Shown one piece after another: positions 35,227 to 46,800 of a stretch of DNA of 64,000 bases. The notes beneath the pieces were generated by a model, which saw only the letters and a list, made by a program, of their open reading frames with translations, was not told the origin of the DNA and made no database searches. The stretch's first letter is position 1. The number at the start of each line of letters is the position of its first letter. This DNA comes from Silene noctiflora (Eukaryota > Streptophyta > Magnoliopsida > Caryophyllales > Caryophyllaceae), in assembly GCA_009801015.1 (NCBI GenBank), contig VHZZ01000914.1, positions 81,464-145,463 on the forward strand, given 5' to 3'. The position numbers and the translations under genes are program-made.

Positions 35227-36554
35227 AGTCTCAATAAGGCATAAAGTTGCCTCCTTCCAGCCAAGGAGTTTGTAGTGAATGTTACATTGAAATGTGCAAA
35301 TAGCTTGATTGTCTATTATTATGATGTAATATAAATGAATTATTTCAGCTTTTGTAACCTGGTGATACATACTGTTTCCGCAACTCTTGCACCTTCTCGT
35401 AGGGTGACATTTTTTTCAAGATTTTTTTTATTGGTTTGCAAGAGTTATGTAGCCTTACCCTCCCTGGTTTTCGCTTTACTCTTAAAAGGACGTCATTTAT
35501 TCAATCATTGAACACCGATGTACACAATTAAACTTATTGTAACATGAATGATCTGGTTGGTCTGAAAGTGAAATGAATGTTTATTTTATATGAGAATTTT
35601 GTACCAGCTGCATTCAGTTTGTGTTGAAAATTTTTAGCTGCCGCAAAGAAACGATAATGGCTAGTCCAGGGCTCAAATTAAAGTAAGTAGATTATATATC
35701 CGATGTACTACCACCAGTTTTATAGTTTCTGAGCATTGTAATAAAGTTTTTGAGTTTTGTTTAAAAATTTTGAATTTTACCATAAAGTTTCCGAGTTCAT
35801 TCATTTACATATTAAGCTCGGAAAATTATAATAAAACTCAAAAACATTATTTATAAGCTTAGTTAAATTTGAGTTTTGACGGAAAAAATAAATTAAAATC
35901 GAACTTATAAACTTTAGTAAGCTCAGAAAAAATATACATATGCTCAAAAACAATGAAGTTTGAGGTAAAAAGCTCAGAAAAAATACTCGTGCTCGAAAAC
36001 AAATAAATTATGAGGTAATACATCCGATGTATATTCGTTTTTCTCCTCAAATTATGTCTTCACTGATGCATTTTCCGCTGATAACATTGTATAGATTTGT
36101 TTTCCAGAATCCAATCAATGTACATACAATCTCCCAGTTGAAACTTGAAACCATCAAATGAAAATGAAATTATCGGCCGACAACGGGAATTTTTCAGCAT
36201 GTCCAAAGAAAGTCTCGAGTCAAATGTTGCAATCAATCAATCTCTAGTGATGGACAAATGACACTGATGACCAATACAGAACATTTACACTCGAATATCT
36301 TGAAATAATCGTCACAAATTTGCTCCTATGTCTACTACAGGGTAAAATATTGACAGCAAAGTAATTTCAATGATAGCAGAAACAATCTCAAGAAGCCACC
36401 ACAACTTAGGGCAGAACACAACCGAGGAACGATGGACAAAAACCTCAACCAGGATTTACACAAAAGACAATGCTCGATATACACAACGATATTGGGTAGC
36501 AACCTGAGAATCCATGCACCCCAGTGGAAAAACTGGAACTCCAGTAAAGGTAAA
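35227..36554. other. Convergent spacer between the PTI1-like and NPSN genes
   Basis: It holds the kinase 3' UTR at its left and the NPSN 3' UTR at its right. The middle is largely occupied by the MITE at 35693-36034. No further gene is visible. Confidence 0.6.
35693..36034. mobile_element. MITE with ATACATCGGATGTATTACC ends, copy 2
   Basis: The left end TATATCCGATGTACTACC and right end GGTAATACATCCGATGTATA are inverted repeats. The interior repeats GAGTTTT/CTCAAAAA and GCTCAGAAAAAATA motifs. It shares ends and interior style with the element at 17045-17330. Confidence 0.6.
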
Positions 36555-39500
36555 TTACCCAAATTGTTCAGCAGCCTTCACATACAATAGCCTCCTCGTC
36601 GTCTGAGCTGGAGGTGCTAATCCAGGGATGTCCCTTATGTCTTTGTTGTTTGGATGCACAATCTGAGACAGGACGAGTAAAGTAATTTAACAAATATCTT
36701 ACCCCGTATAAGAGTACCAAAGACAAAAAGTACTTTGACAGATATCTTCTCACAATATACAATAGTTGTGAAAGATAATCTGAAAAACTTTCGTTGTTGT
36801 TTTGATAATATCTAGCACTTATCGTGACATATATTTTCAGAATTAATGGTCAAAGGAAATATTTGTTGACTTCATGCATGTAAATGTATGTAAACTCCCC
36901 TATACCCCCAAAATAAAGAAAAAAAAGGTCCGCAATACTTCATGGCTTCATGCAGATGTAAACTAAAGGTAATAGCCTAGTAGCTCTATGGTAATCACCA
37001 TAAGTCTAAAAGCATGTATGGGTATTATCGATCCACAAAAAATAAATTTATGTAAAAATGCTATGGCCTTGTTTCATTGATTGATGTAGGAAGAATGCTA
37101 ACACAACATATAAATTATTTGAAAACAATACTCCAACAATGATCATTTTTTAACGTTGGCAATTTGTGTACTTGTGTACCTTCACGACTATTATTGCTAT
37201 CACACCGCAGACAATAAGTAAGAGGAAAAGCATGATACACTTGTCAGTGGCAACCTGCAACCAAGCAAATAGCAAAGATTAGGACTGATGATAATACAGC
37301 GCTTAAAAATAGCACTCGTCACTTGAGCATGAGCAAGTTTATCACGGGGAAAATATGTCAAACCTGCCGACCAATTTCCTTGACCAATTGAGACGCTTTC
37401 TTGATTGAAAATTGAATTGTATCTAAATCATTAACAATCCGACCCATTTGATCAGTCTGCAACAAAAGTAACGCGGGATTAATTTTTTGTTGCTGAAGAA
37501 AAAGAAAAGAATTTGCTCATTGATGAAACTTACTTGCCCCTTTAAATTTTCTGCAGTTTGCGTTCCAACCTCGAGAGTTTGGGCAACAACCTGAACAACA
37601 AGCTATATATCAGGATTTAAAGTCACAAAAAAAGTGCCTAGAGATGATAGAGTGTTGATAGCACAAGATATCATCACCTGCTTGGAACGTTCAATCGCTT
37701 GGTCAGTCTCATCCATTGTCTTGTTCCCAGCATGAATAAGTTCTTGATTTGTCATTGCTACACAGAGAAGACAGAAGTAGGCATCAGCAGGCTTTCTAAG
37801 ATAAGGTGAAATAAAGGTATCCGCATAAGCAATCCAGTGAGCAGTGACCAGACACAATCAGTTAAGTGTACAATATACAGATGTCTAAGAGTTTGAAGCT
37901 ATGACAAAACTCATTTTATAGCGAATATTATACTCCACGCAGATAATTGACAAAGAAATGGAAACCCCTCGTAAATCCAGACCGAAAAACCCAATGTTTG
38001 ATTGGAAAAACGTATGAAGAAATTAAATTTATTTTTCAACTAATCAAAAGCCAGGAAATCACGCAGAGAGTAATTAGGCTAGAGCTCCAGCAGTCCAGCA
38101 CAATCCCAATAAACTTAATATAAGTGCAATGACTAGTGAGTTAAGGATTACAATTAAAATAAAATGTGAGGTAAAATTATATCTCACATGATGCCATCTG
38201 AACATTTTCTTCAGCCGTCGGTTCACTACTCCCGGCTCCTGTGTCAAATAATTCCATCTTCTTGTTACCAAGGGTACTCAAATACCTTCAAGAAAAGTTA
38301 GAGAGTCACCCAAGTTAGTTTGAAGGTAAACATCAGTGATGAATGAAAAACATCAGTTATACACTATCAACGCACACAGCACTAATTATCCCACATCCCA
38401 AGGATTATCTTCGGTCAATGATTTTAAAACCTATTGACCTGCATCCTATACTGATGTATAGAAGAAACTTTGTAAATCCCTATTCATAGTAAAAGAAACA
38501 GAACAAGAGGAGGTATATTAAGTTGTCTTAGATAGCATGCTTCTTTCATAGAAGGTTTGCCAGATGCACAGGCCTCTGTCCACACCTCTACAAAAAAACA
38601 AGTACTGATGTCTATGCCCATTTCCCAGGTTGTGAATTAGGATCATTGTTAAGGAAAAATTCAGGTTTGCTTTGTTTCTTGTATGGTGGCAGTGCGGTAT
38701 CAAGTCAAAATAACTTCCCTTAATTAAATATTTTTAGGCTCATCAAGCGAATCCAAGAGGATATAACCCGGAGAGGGGTGGTGCACAGTTTAGGAGGTGA
38801 ACTTACGTCTTCCTCAAGCTGACGTAAGAATTTAGCTCCTTGATCTGCAAAATGTTAGGGGCAAAAATAAGAAAATAATCTCGCTATAAGGTTTCATTCA
38901 AGTATAAAATAGTAGTACTCAGGCCAGTGTTGCATATCCTGAAATAGGATCCTAATCACGACTCAAGGGACATTAATTAGTTATTAGATGCTAGTCTAGA
39001 GTTATATCTGCTTATATAGAAACATAAGCACTTTGGGTCCTGTTTCACTTATCCTGAACTCTAACACATTAAAAGGGCAGCCCAGTGCACGATGGCATCC
39101 TCGCTAGGCGAGGGTCCGGGGAAGGGTCCCACCACAAGGGTGTAATTGGGGCAAGCCTTCCGTTGTCATTTTGGCAAGAGGCCGCTCCAAGGACTTGAAC
39201 CTGTGACCTCACGGTCACAAAGCAACACCTTAACCGGTGCGCCAAGGCTCCCCTACGAACTCTAACAACATTCACCTAATAAAAACACCCAGTCAGAAAC
39301 TAAAGTCACAAATGCAACCATTAAAATGAGATACGCAAAACACAGTATCTGTAAAAGTGTAACAGTATCCTGAATTACTGCCTACAATGTTACATCAAAA
39401 TTTCTAGCTGCATCTCCTGGTAGCATCCACCACTTATATAATTCTTTTGGCAAGCACATTAGGAATGGAAGAAAATGTCACTTCGTAAAATTAGAACCAC

Positions 39501-41879
39501 AAATGAAAGAGAGGTTTCTAACCATAGACTGCTTCTCATCGTTCAGTTTCTTGTTGACTTCAGGCGAGTTTCTGGCCTCTTCATCTTTGATTTCACGATC
39601 AAACTCCTTGATCAATCTACAGAAGAAAGATGATAAATCAGATTGAGAACCCCATATGAAATTCACAGGGATCATAAGCCGTGAAACCTTGTTTAAGTCT
39701 AAACAGGAAAACAAATGTAACATACTTTTTCACTACAGGCCAGACTGAATCACAATAATACCTCGGCGAAAGTTGTACCATGAAATACTATATTTTTTAA
39801 GGCATATGTTGCAACAGGGCCTTGGTGCCGCAATGATTTAGAGTCCACAAACATGAGTCTCTTAAACCGAGATAAACCAATGATACAACAAAACAAAATT
39901 TCAAAATGATCTAGGGCCAGCAACCAAGAATAGTAGCTTGAAATCGTCAAAGAGAGGCCGGAATAGTTAAAAGTAAGATTGGAACAAAGCCCTATTAATG
40001 AAACAGAATGGAAAATAAGAGTTTAAATTTTAACAGGTCTTAATAGTTAAAGTAAGTTTGATTAACATTAAATAAATGATGTGTAAATAAGAAAGGATGC
40101 GAAATGTTTGGAGTTTGAAAAGTATATCCAAATGTTAACTACCTTTTGCATTCCCTCATCTTTCCTGTAAGTTCTTCCAGTTGATTACTTTGTCTATTGG
40201 GGTCTTTGATCTTGTCCAGCTTCTGGAAGCCATTGCTGAAAGAACACACCATCAAATGTCACCAAAGAGGATATAACATATTATAATAGCAACACACACA
40301 AAAAAAGCGATTCATTATGTACTGCTATGCGTTAATTCTAGCCTTAAGTTCAACTCTTAGTTTTAATCAGTGCATTAGTAAATAATCAAGAAGAAACATG
40401 GCAGATGATTAGACATACACCTCAAACGATTTGGAATTAACACAGTCCAGTCTAGCATGTAACCATACTCGGTGAATAACTAACTTAAACTAATAAATAC
40501 AAATATTCATGGACTGTTAAATCAAGTTTCACATTGTTCAATCTTTGAAACTATGTTTTCATGTTGGGTTGGCCAAGTAAAATCGATTGTAAAACACTGC
40601 AAATCACATCATAGTGACCTGGGTGCAAAATTGTAAATCTCTTAAAAGGTTGCAGAATTCAATTGATCACATAATAAAGACTTTTCTGTTTTGCTTCCTT
40701 ATTAAGATGCTAGCTAGCTACTTGGCTAAATTACTGACCAAGCCGAGTCTTGGTTTAAAAAAATGCACCTAGGCACAAAGTGCAAAGCTACCTTTTTTTT
40801 TTCAATTAATTTCTACTAGTTTTACTGTTAAACTAAATATAAGTTAAAATTTTATTATTCTATTTATTCTATTAGACTCTTCTTTCACTCAACCATGCTT
40901 CTTCAACACTTCACTTTGGTTGTGTGATGCTGACCTACCGAAACGACAAGAAATGACACTTTTTCACAACTGTCTGTCCAACACTTAACACTGCTGTGGC
41001 CGACATTTTCAGCTGAGTGGTGTAACATAGTTGCTCAATCATTCCTAGTGTTTACTTAACAAGCTACCCCTCATTACAACTCAAAAAATGGCATTGTTGT
41101 ACGAAAGTTAGGGCAAGTTACTTAAAAACTACAGCCAAAACGTTATATTATCACCCCATCCTACCACAAATTAAGCAGAAGAGGGCAACTCTATGTTCAA
41201 CGCAACTAGTATATTAGGGCCGAAACCTTATATTATCGCCCCATCCTACCATAAATTAAGCAGAGTCAAAATTTATGTTCAATACAACTAATATAGTAGG
41301 GACATTATCCCCTTCTACTCCAAATTACTGACTGGAGGACATTACACAGCTTCTTCAGTGCCTTTAACGAGATCCAAAACGCTTCAACGTCCTATGAAAC
41401 TGTCAAATAAACGAGAAATCTGCCATATTTCACTTCACAGTCGCCGTTCTCCATAACAATACAAGACCAGAGTATACTCCACAAACCAGTGCAAAGCAAA
41501 TGAAGATATACTCTCACTATCTACAGTTCAAATGATAATTCAACACTAGCAATCTCGGATTACGACAATCGAACAATGCAAATCATTAACATCAAATTAA
41601 CAACATCATGAGCTCAAATTCCACTAACTTAACGAGAAAAAAATCAAAATCAGTATAGTAGACGTGTTCACCACTACTCGTACTAAGCATTAAGAACTGT
41701 AATGCTAAATCAACATTAATTAGTCAATCGTAAATTAACAGTAGCATAAAAAAAAAAAAAAAAGAAAAAAAGTGAAAGCAAAAGCGGAAATGAAGAGCAT
41801 ACGCAAGAGCGCGGAAATTATCCCGAATTTCACCATAGATCTGCTCCATCTGAGGATTCATAGGCAAATCCGTCGCCAT
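36555..41879 (-). CDS. NPSN11: Novel plant SNARE (NPSN11-type), Qb-SNARE
   Basis: Ten minus-strand exons (41879-41803, 40235-40143, 39616-39523, 38844-38807, 38285-38188, 37757-37678, 37590-37534, 37456-37364, 37254-37180, 36662-36555) join in frame to 270 residues. The N-terminal helical region contains QLEELTGKMRECK and RLIKEFDREIKDEE. The Qb SNARE helix follows: MDETDQAIERSKQ, then the zero-layer region ending DQMGRIVNDLDTIQ. A C-terminal membrane anchor (IMLFLLLIVCGVIAIIVV) and a short tail with NNKDIRDIPGLAPP complete it. The family is plant-specific; NPSN11 works with the syntaxin KNOLLE in cell-plate membrane fusion, and others act at the plasma membrane. The tail matches NPSN11 better than NPSN13. 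The intron between exons 3 and 4 carries an Au-type SINE. Confidence 0.94.
39071..39256 (-). mobile_element. Au-type tRNA-derived SINE in NPSN intron 3
   Basis: On the minus strand it starts GGGGAGCCTTGGCGCACCGG (A box TTGGCGCACCGG), has a B box at GGTTCAAGTCC, then an Au-like body with GCCTCTTGCC and CCCTTCCCCGGACCCTCG, and ends in GCACTGGGCTGCCCTTTT, the short T tail typical of Au SINEs. Near-identical target duplications flank it: GAACTCTAACACATT at 39056-39070 and GAACTCTAACAACATT at 39257-39272. It looks full length and fairly recent. It sits antisense-neutral, in the same orientation as the host gene. Confidence 0.93.
41140..41300. repeat. ~80-bp tandem duplication in NPSN intron 1
   Basis: Two adjacent segments share TATTATC-CCCCATCCTACCA and AAATTAAGCAGA and then ACAACTA-TATA-TAGGG with scattered differences. 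They lie in the long first intron (40236-41802), which otherwise shows nothing nameable. Confidence 0.65.
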
Positions 41880-42632
41880 TTTTAGCCGATAATTCACACT
41901 TTCCCAACACTAAATTGAATCAACTAACACCAAACCCTAGCTTAAATTCCTGACTAAAATCGCCTAAATTTCACTCCACAACAAAAAAAATCAAAAAATT
42001 TAAAAATTTGGGAATGAAGTGAGAAATTAGGATAGTGATTAGTAGTTAGAATAGTTAACGTTCAAGTTTAATGATAGAAAAATCTTGAAGAAGAAGAAAA
42101 AAGGGGTGAAGAAGATGATGAAAATTGGAAAAATTAGGGTTTGGTAGAAGGGGGAAGAAAGAAGTTGACAGAGTGGGGAGAATGATTGAAAATTTCAGGA
42201 GAAAGTGCAGTGATTTGCTGTTTATTTTGGATATATTTGTGTAATAAAAATAAAAATAATAAAATTATACTCTTGAACATGCTCTTTTACAGCTATATTT
42301 TGATGTTTTTCTGACTGGATTTTTGTGATGTTGACTACTTAACTGTTAATTAAGGAATTAATGATTACGTATATTCTATCCGTTTCGGTTAAAAGTCATC
42401 TATTTTCGTATTACTCCGTATTTAATAGTTACTGTATTTATTTTCATTTTATCTAGCTTTTTAATAGAACATTTTCCTTAGTTCTTTTATACAAAATTAT
42501 TTGTGTTTTGTGCGGTCTAAAATTGTCGTTTAAAAAACTTCTGGGAGACACAATTTGTTTCCGATTCCATCTCGCAATCCCGTCTCACCTACATTATTTA
42601 AATTAAAACAACAACACAACAACAACAATAAC

Positions 42633-42680
<48 letters not shown>

Positions 42681-43881
42681 CCGACTAATTACTAAATATA
42701 ATTAATACGACTAATTATTATAAATTAGTAAAGTAATAAGTTTTTTAATCAATTAAGCACGCAAAAATCGAGTCGGAATAAATTATAAATGCGTGGTAAA
42801 ATGCAACTAAAAAGCTACTTATCAAATATCCTCACACTTAAACCTTAGTCGTCCTCGAGTAAGCTCATTAATTAAACTAAGACCCTTAATATAAAAAAAT
42901 TATTTAAGCTACTAATATCCGATGAAAGACAATTAACGGGCCTTCTCCGTCCCTTTAACTCATAGCGAAACAATGAGGTATCTCTCACCATTTTTTTTGG
43001 GTTGGGGTCAAAAATCATAACTATTAATAGGAGCGAAGAAAGTAATACTCTATGATCTACGGAGTATCAGACAAGGCTGTAATTGTCGAGTAATTTAAGA
43101 TCATGTTGCAGTGTGAGTAGGTCATTTTAAAAACTCAAGAAAGAAATCATGTTACTCTACAATCTATAATCATGATCATAACTTTGATTATCACGATCGG
43201 TTTTATTAAGTTGAGTCAAATATAAAGAACTATCGATCTTATTATAATTTGAATAAACAAGAAAAAATGAATCACACTATGCACCTTAACACAAGGGTGT
43301 AAACGGAACCACAAGGGCAAATATGTTCTTGACGGGATTAATACAACCCTTCAAGAGTCGTGACTTCTGTACAAAAGGGTTATAACTTGTGACCGACTTA
43401 TTCTCTGCAATTTGAAGCAGAACAATCATCACTAAACCTTCTATTCCTGTTATTTTCTTCAAATTTTCCAAGCACGAGCGTCAATGTCAAACCGACGTAC
43501 CACCAAGCACGACTCAGCTTGTAACATACTACATGCCTCCAAAAACCGATACAACTCACTGTGTCCTATGAAGAGTTGTCGACACAACAAAAAGACAAAC
43601 CCTGATAAACCAGACAGAAATAACCTGAATATTGACCCGAATTGAAACTGTAAAAGTCTTTGCAGTAGACAATGAGTATATGAAAGTACAGCACCAGCTG
43701 CTTTTAAAAATTCTCTAATCAGATTCAATATAAAAGCTCATATCGAGAGCCTTAGGAATCAAGTAATGATGCAACCGACGTCACCAATACGATGATACGA
43801 ATAAGATAAACTTTAAATACACATCTACAAATTTGATTGTACAATAATGCATTTAAAATGTAAGTTTGTCAGCTATGCTTC
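41880..43881. other. Spacer between NPSN promoter and PDK 3' end
   Basis: The left part holds the NPSN 5' leader and promoter (GA-rich, 42050-42200). A partial Stowaway end (CTATCCGTTTCGGTTAAAAG) is near 42378. Two open frames at 43286-43471 and 43459-43728 on the minus strand, downstream of the PDK stop, show no recognisable domain; they may be in the PDK 3' UTR. Confidence 0.5.
42607..42679. repeat. (CAA)n-(TAA)n microsatellite
   Basis: A run of CAA units passes into about 17 TAA units. No gene overlaps it. Confidence 0.95.
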
Positions 43882-46800
43882 TTATGGAAGAGGTTCTTGA
43901 GAGTCCCCCAACCGCGATAAATGGAGATATGCATCTGTACCTGCAATCATGTAGCAAAATCTGTAGTACCTGGAATAACTCGGTTTTTTTTTTCAGAACT
44001 AAACAGTGATGATTGATAGAATGATCGGCACAACTTAGAATTTTTACAATCATACTACAGTAGCTACGCACTTCATGCACCATGTTTTCCTCACTTTTTA
44101 TCGAGTCTGCCTAGGAAAAGTGTGAATTGGTAAGGATATGAATTAGGATAACAATCCTAAAGTCACGTCCTTGAGTGTCGTGTTGGACATGGGTAACCCA
44201 TAGCTAAAATGTGAGCAACAAAGCCCAAAAAAAAAGTTGCTACAACACGACCAAAAACCCTTCCAAGTGAACCTTTCCAGGGATGAATCTTACGGCCACT
44301 TCAACCGATCTAAAGTCATAGTGAAGCCCCAGATTTATAAAGCAACCTTTCACACAAAGTCGGTTGAATTTGGGAGAGAAACGGGGGAGGTGAATTCCGT
44401 AGCTAATTTCAGCCAAATGTCAAGAACTTATCAGGAAAATGAGCAATATGTCTAGCGAAAGATGGGAGACTTTAAAGTTGAGAGAAAAAAGATTTACCAT
44501 ATCCTTCCATTGAAATAATTTGTAGATCACCTCCGAAATATCGTGCATACAAGCGACTTATGGGAAGCCCGTATCCATATCCAGCCATTGTTACATTATC
44601 ACCCGTTCCAAGATCAGTGTTATCATCCAAGGGGTTCGTAGCAGTACTATAGAGGTACGTGAAAATCTTAGGAAGACCACTTCTTGGAATACCACCACCT
44701 TCATCAGACACCTACATTCTCATTTACGTAAGTCAAGTAACACAATGAAGTCTGAAGAGTAGACTATGAATCAAGAAATTGATAAAAGAGAGGTTCAGTT
44801 CGGCTTTGGACAACGTGCCTTAATCGTGACATCTTCTAATCCATCAGCTACAATAATTCGAATTGGCGGGAATACTTCATCAGAGTCCATAAAACGTTCT
44901 TGAACAGCACGCAAGGAATTTTTAACCAGCTCGAAAACCATTATGTGTAAATGTGATGGCACATACCTGTCAGGGATAAGACTAAATCGATAAGACACAT
45001 TTTTTACAAGAATTGGGAGATTGGAGAGCACTATATCAATGAATTACTCGAAGTCTCATACAGCATCATTAGTTCACTATTAGAGCCAAATTTGTACATT
45101 AAATTTGACTAGAGGTTAGATTTAAGATTAATGACAAAATACCATTATTACCCCAGGACTTAGAGTACCATGTTACCATCACCATTCCCTTCCCACTAAC
45201 GTAAGTTATACGGAAAGCGTGGAAAGTTCTCCTTTTTGGTTTATTCGACATAAAAGGCCAATTATTTTGGGATCTGGGATGAACCAAAAAAAGGACAATA
45301 ATAATGGGGCGGAGTAATGTTATTATGGAAGAAGCTGATATACAAGCGAGACAATGCAAAAGGAAGTTTCATTCCAATAGAAACTACATAAAACACCCAA
45401 AATAATATGAACTATTCAAATAAGATGGTTGAGCTGGTTGGGAGGAGAAAACATAACAGTCTAGCTCATGGACAAAAACTTTGAGAAAGGAGAAAGGGAA
45501 GTCATTAGTCATGTAGTCCATTATAGCCTAGAGTAAAATCTTTATAGCTCAGAAACATAAACGAATGTTTAGTTGTTGAACACATCAGTGAATTTTATAT
45601 GAGACGGTCTTACACGTGAGACCAACATAAATCATATGTACTCCTCATTTAATTTAAGGGTTAATGGAGTAGTCTCACATGTAAGACCGCTCATATAAGA
45701 TTTGGAATTCTTTTATCATCCGCATCAGTTCTAATTTTCTTCTGTTTTTTATATGGGTGGGATGGGGTATCAATAAATATGTGTTGCCATTCTGTCTGCA
45801 TAATAGTTCAAGTAGAAAGCAAAGCTTACGGAAATGTAAAATTGGGGTCTCCATAGATATCAATTTCAGGTGCACTTCCAAAATGGCGCATACAAATTGC
45901 ACGAGCGTCCTCACTAGCATTTCTGGCAACCTCTACAGGAGACATTTTCGTATGTATATATCCTATACAATCAGGAAGAGGGTTTACATCATGCAAGGCC
46001 ACATGTTGCCCTGAGGTAAGCCAGAAAGGTATATTAGCTTGCGTAATCTGAGGTACCAAGAAAGAAAAAGGAAAAAGAAATCAATACTGTCTACACAAGA
46101 TCATGAAAAAGAAAGATCCAAAACTGACAAGCAGTCATAACAAACCTATGAGCATGCGGATGCCTATTCTTGACATATAAAAACGATCAAGGAACTGATG
46201 GATTTCAATTAAATCCTCATAAACAATCTTTGGATCCATGCCTTTCTTCAACTGCTGGACACCCATAGCCATCATAGGAACGACATTATTATGTCTGACT
46301 TTTATCATCTTAATCATCTGTGTGAAGTCTAATTCATCAGTTTTGCACTTGATCTCTGGGAATGATCTGAGATCACGAAAAGAATCCACATACCAATCTC
46401 GCACCTGTGGAGGAAAGAAAGCATGCAATGGTTTAAATAAAAAATCTCTCATAAACACAGTCAACTTTCCAAAAGACCACAGCCACCTTTACATGCAAAG
46501 ATATTAAAATGACAGTTGCAAGGCCACCACAACACAAATTTCTCAGGACGGTAAAGAATCCACATAGGGAGATAGTAAGCTGCATATTTACAGTCCATAG
46601 CATCGAGAGTTTGTAATGAGAAGTCTATATAATGGCAAGCTGAAATAACAGAGTGAAGTCATTGGATAACGCCTTTTTTCCTAATGACAAGAGTTGCACA
46701 CTCCAGATTGGGAAGCATATATTGTCACTCTATTTTACATGCAAACTAGCATCCAGTTAAAGACAACCATACAAAGCTGTACATCATCTTACGCAGTAAT

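Noticed and set aside
43286-43728. Two minus-strand open frames downstream of PDK
   Set aside because: No recognisable domain, and the PDK frame already ends with the expected C terminus at 43882. Probably 3' UTR or spacer.
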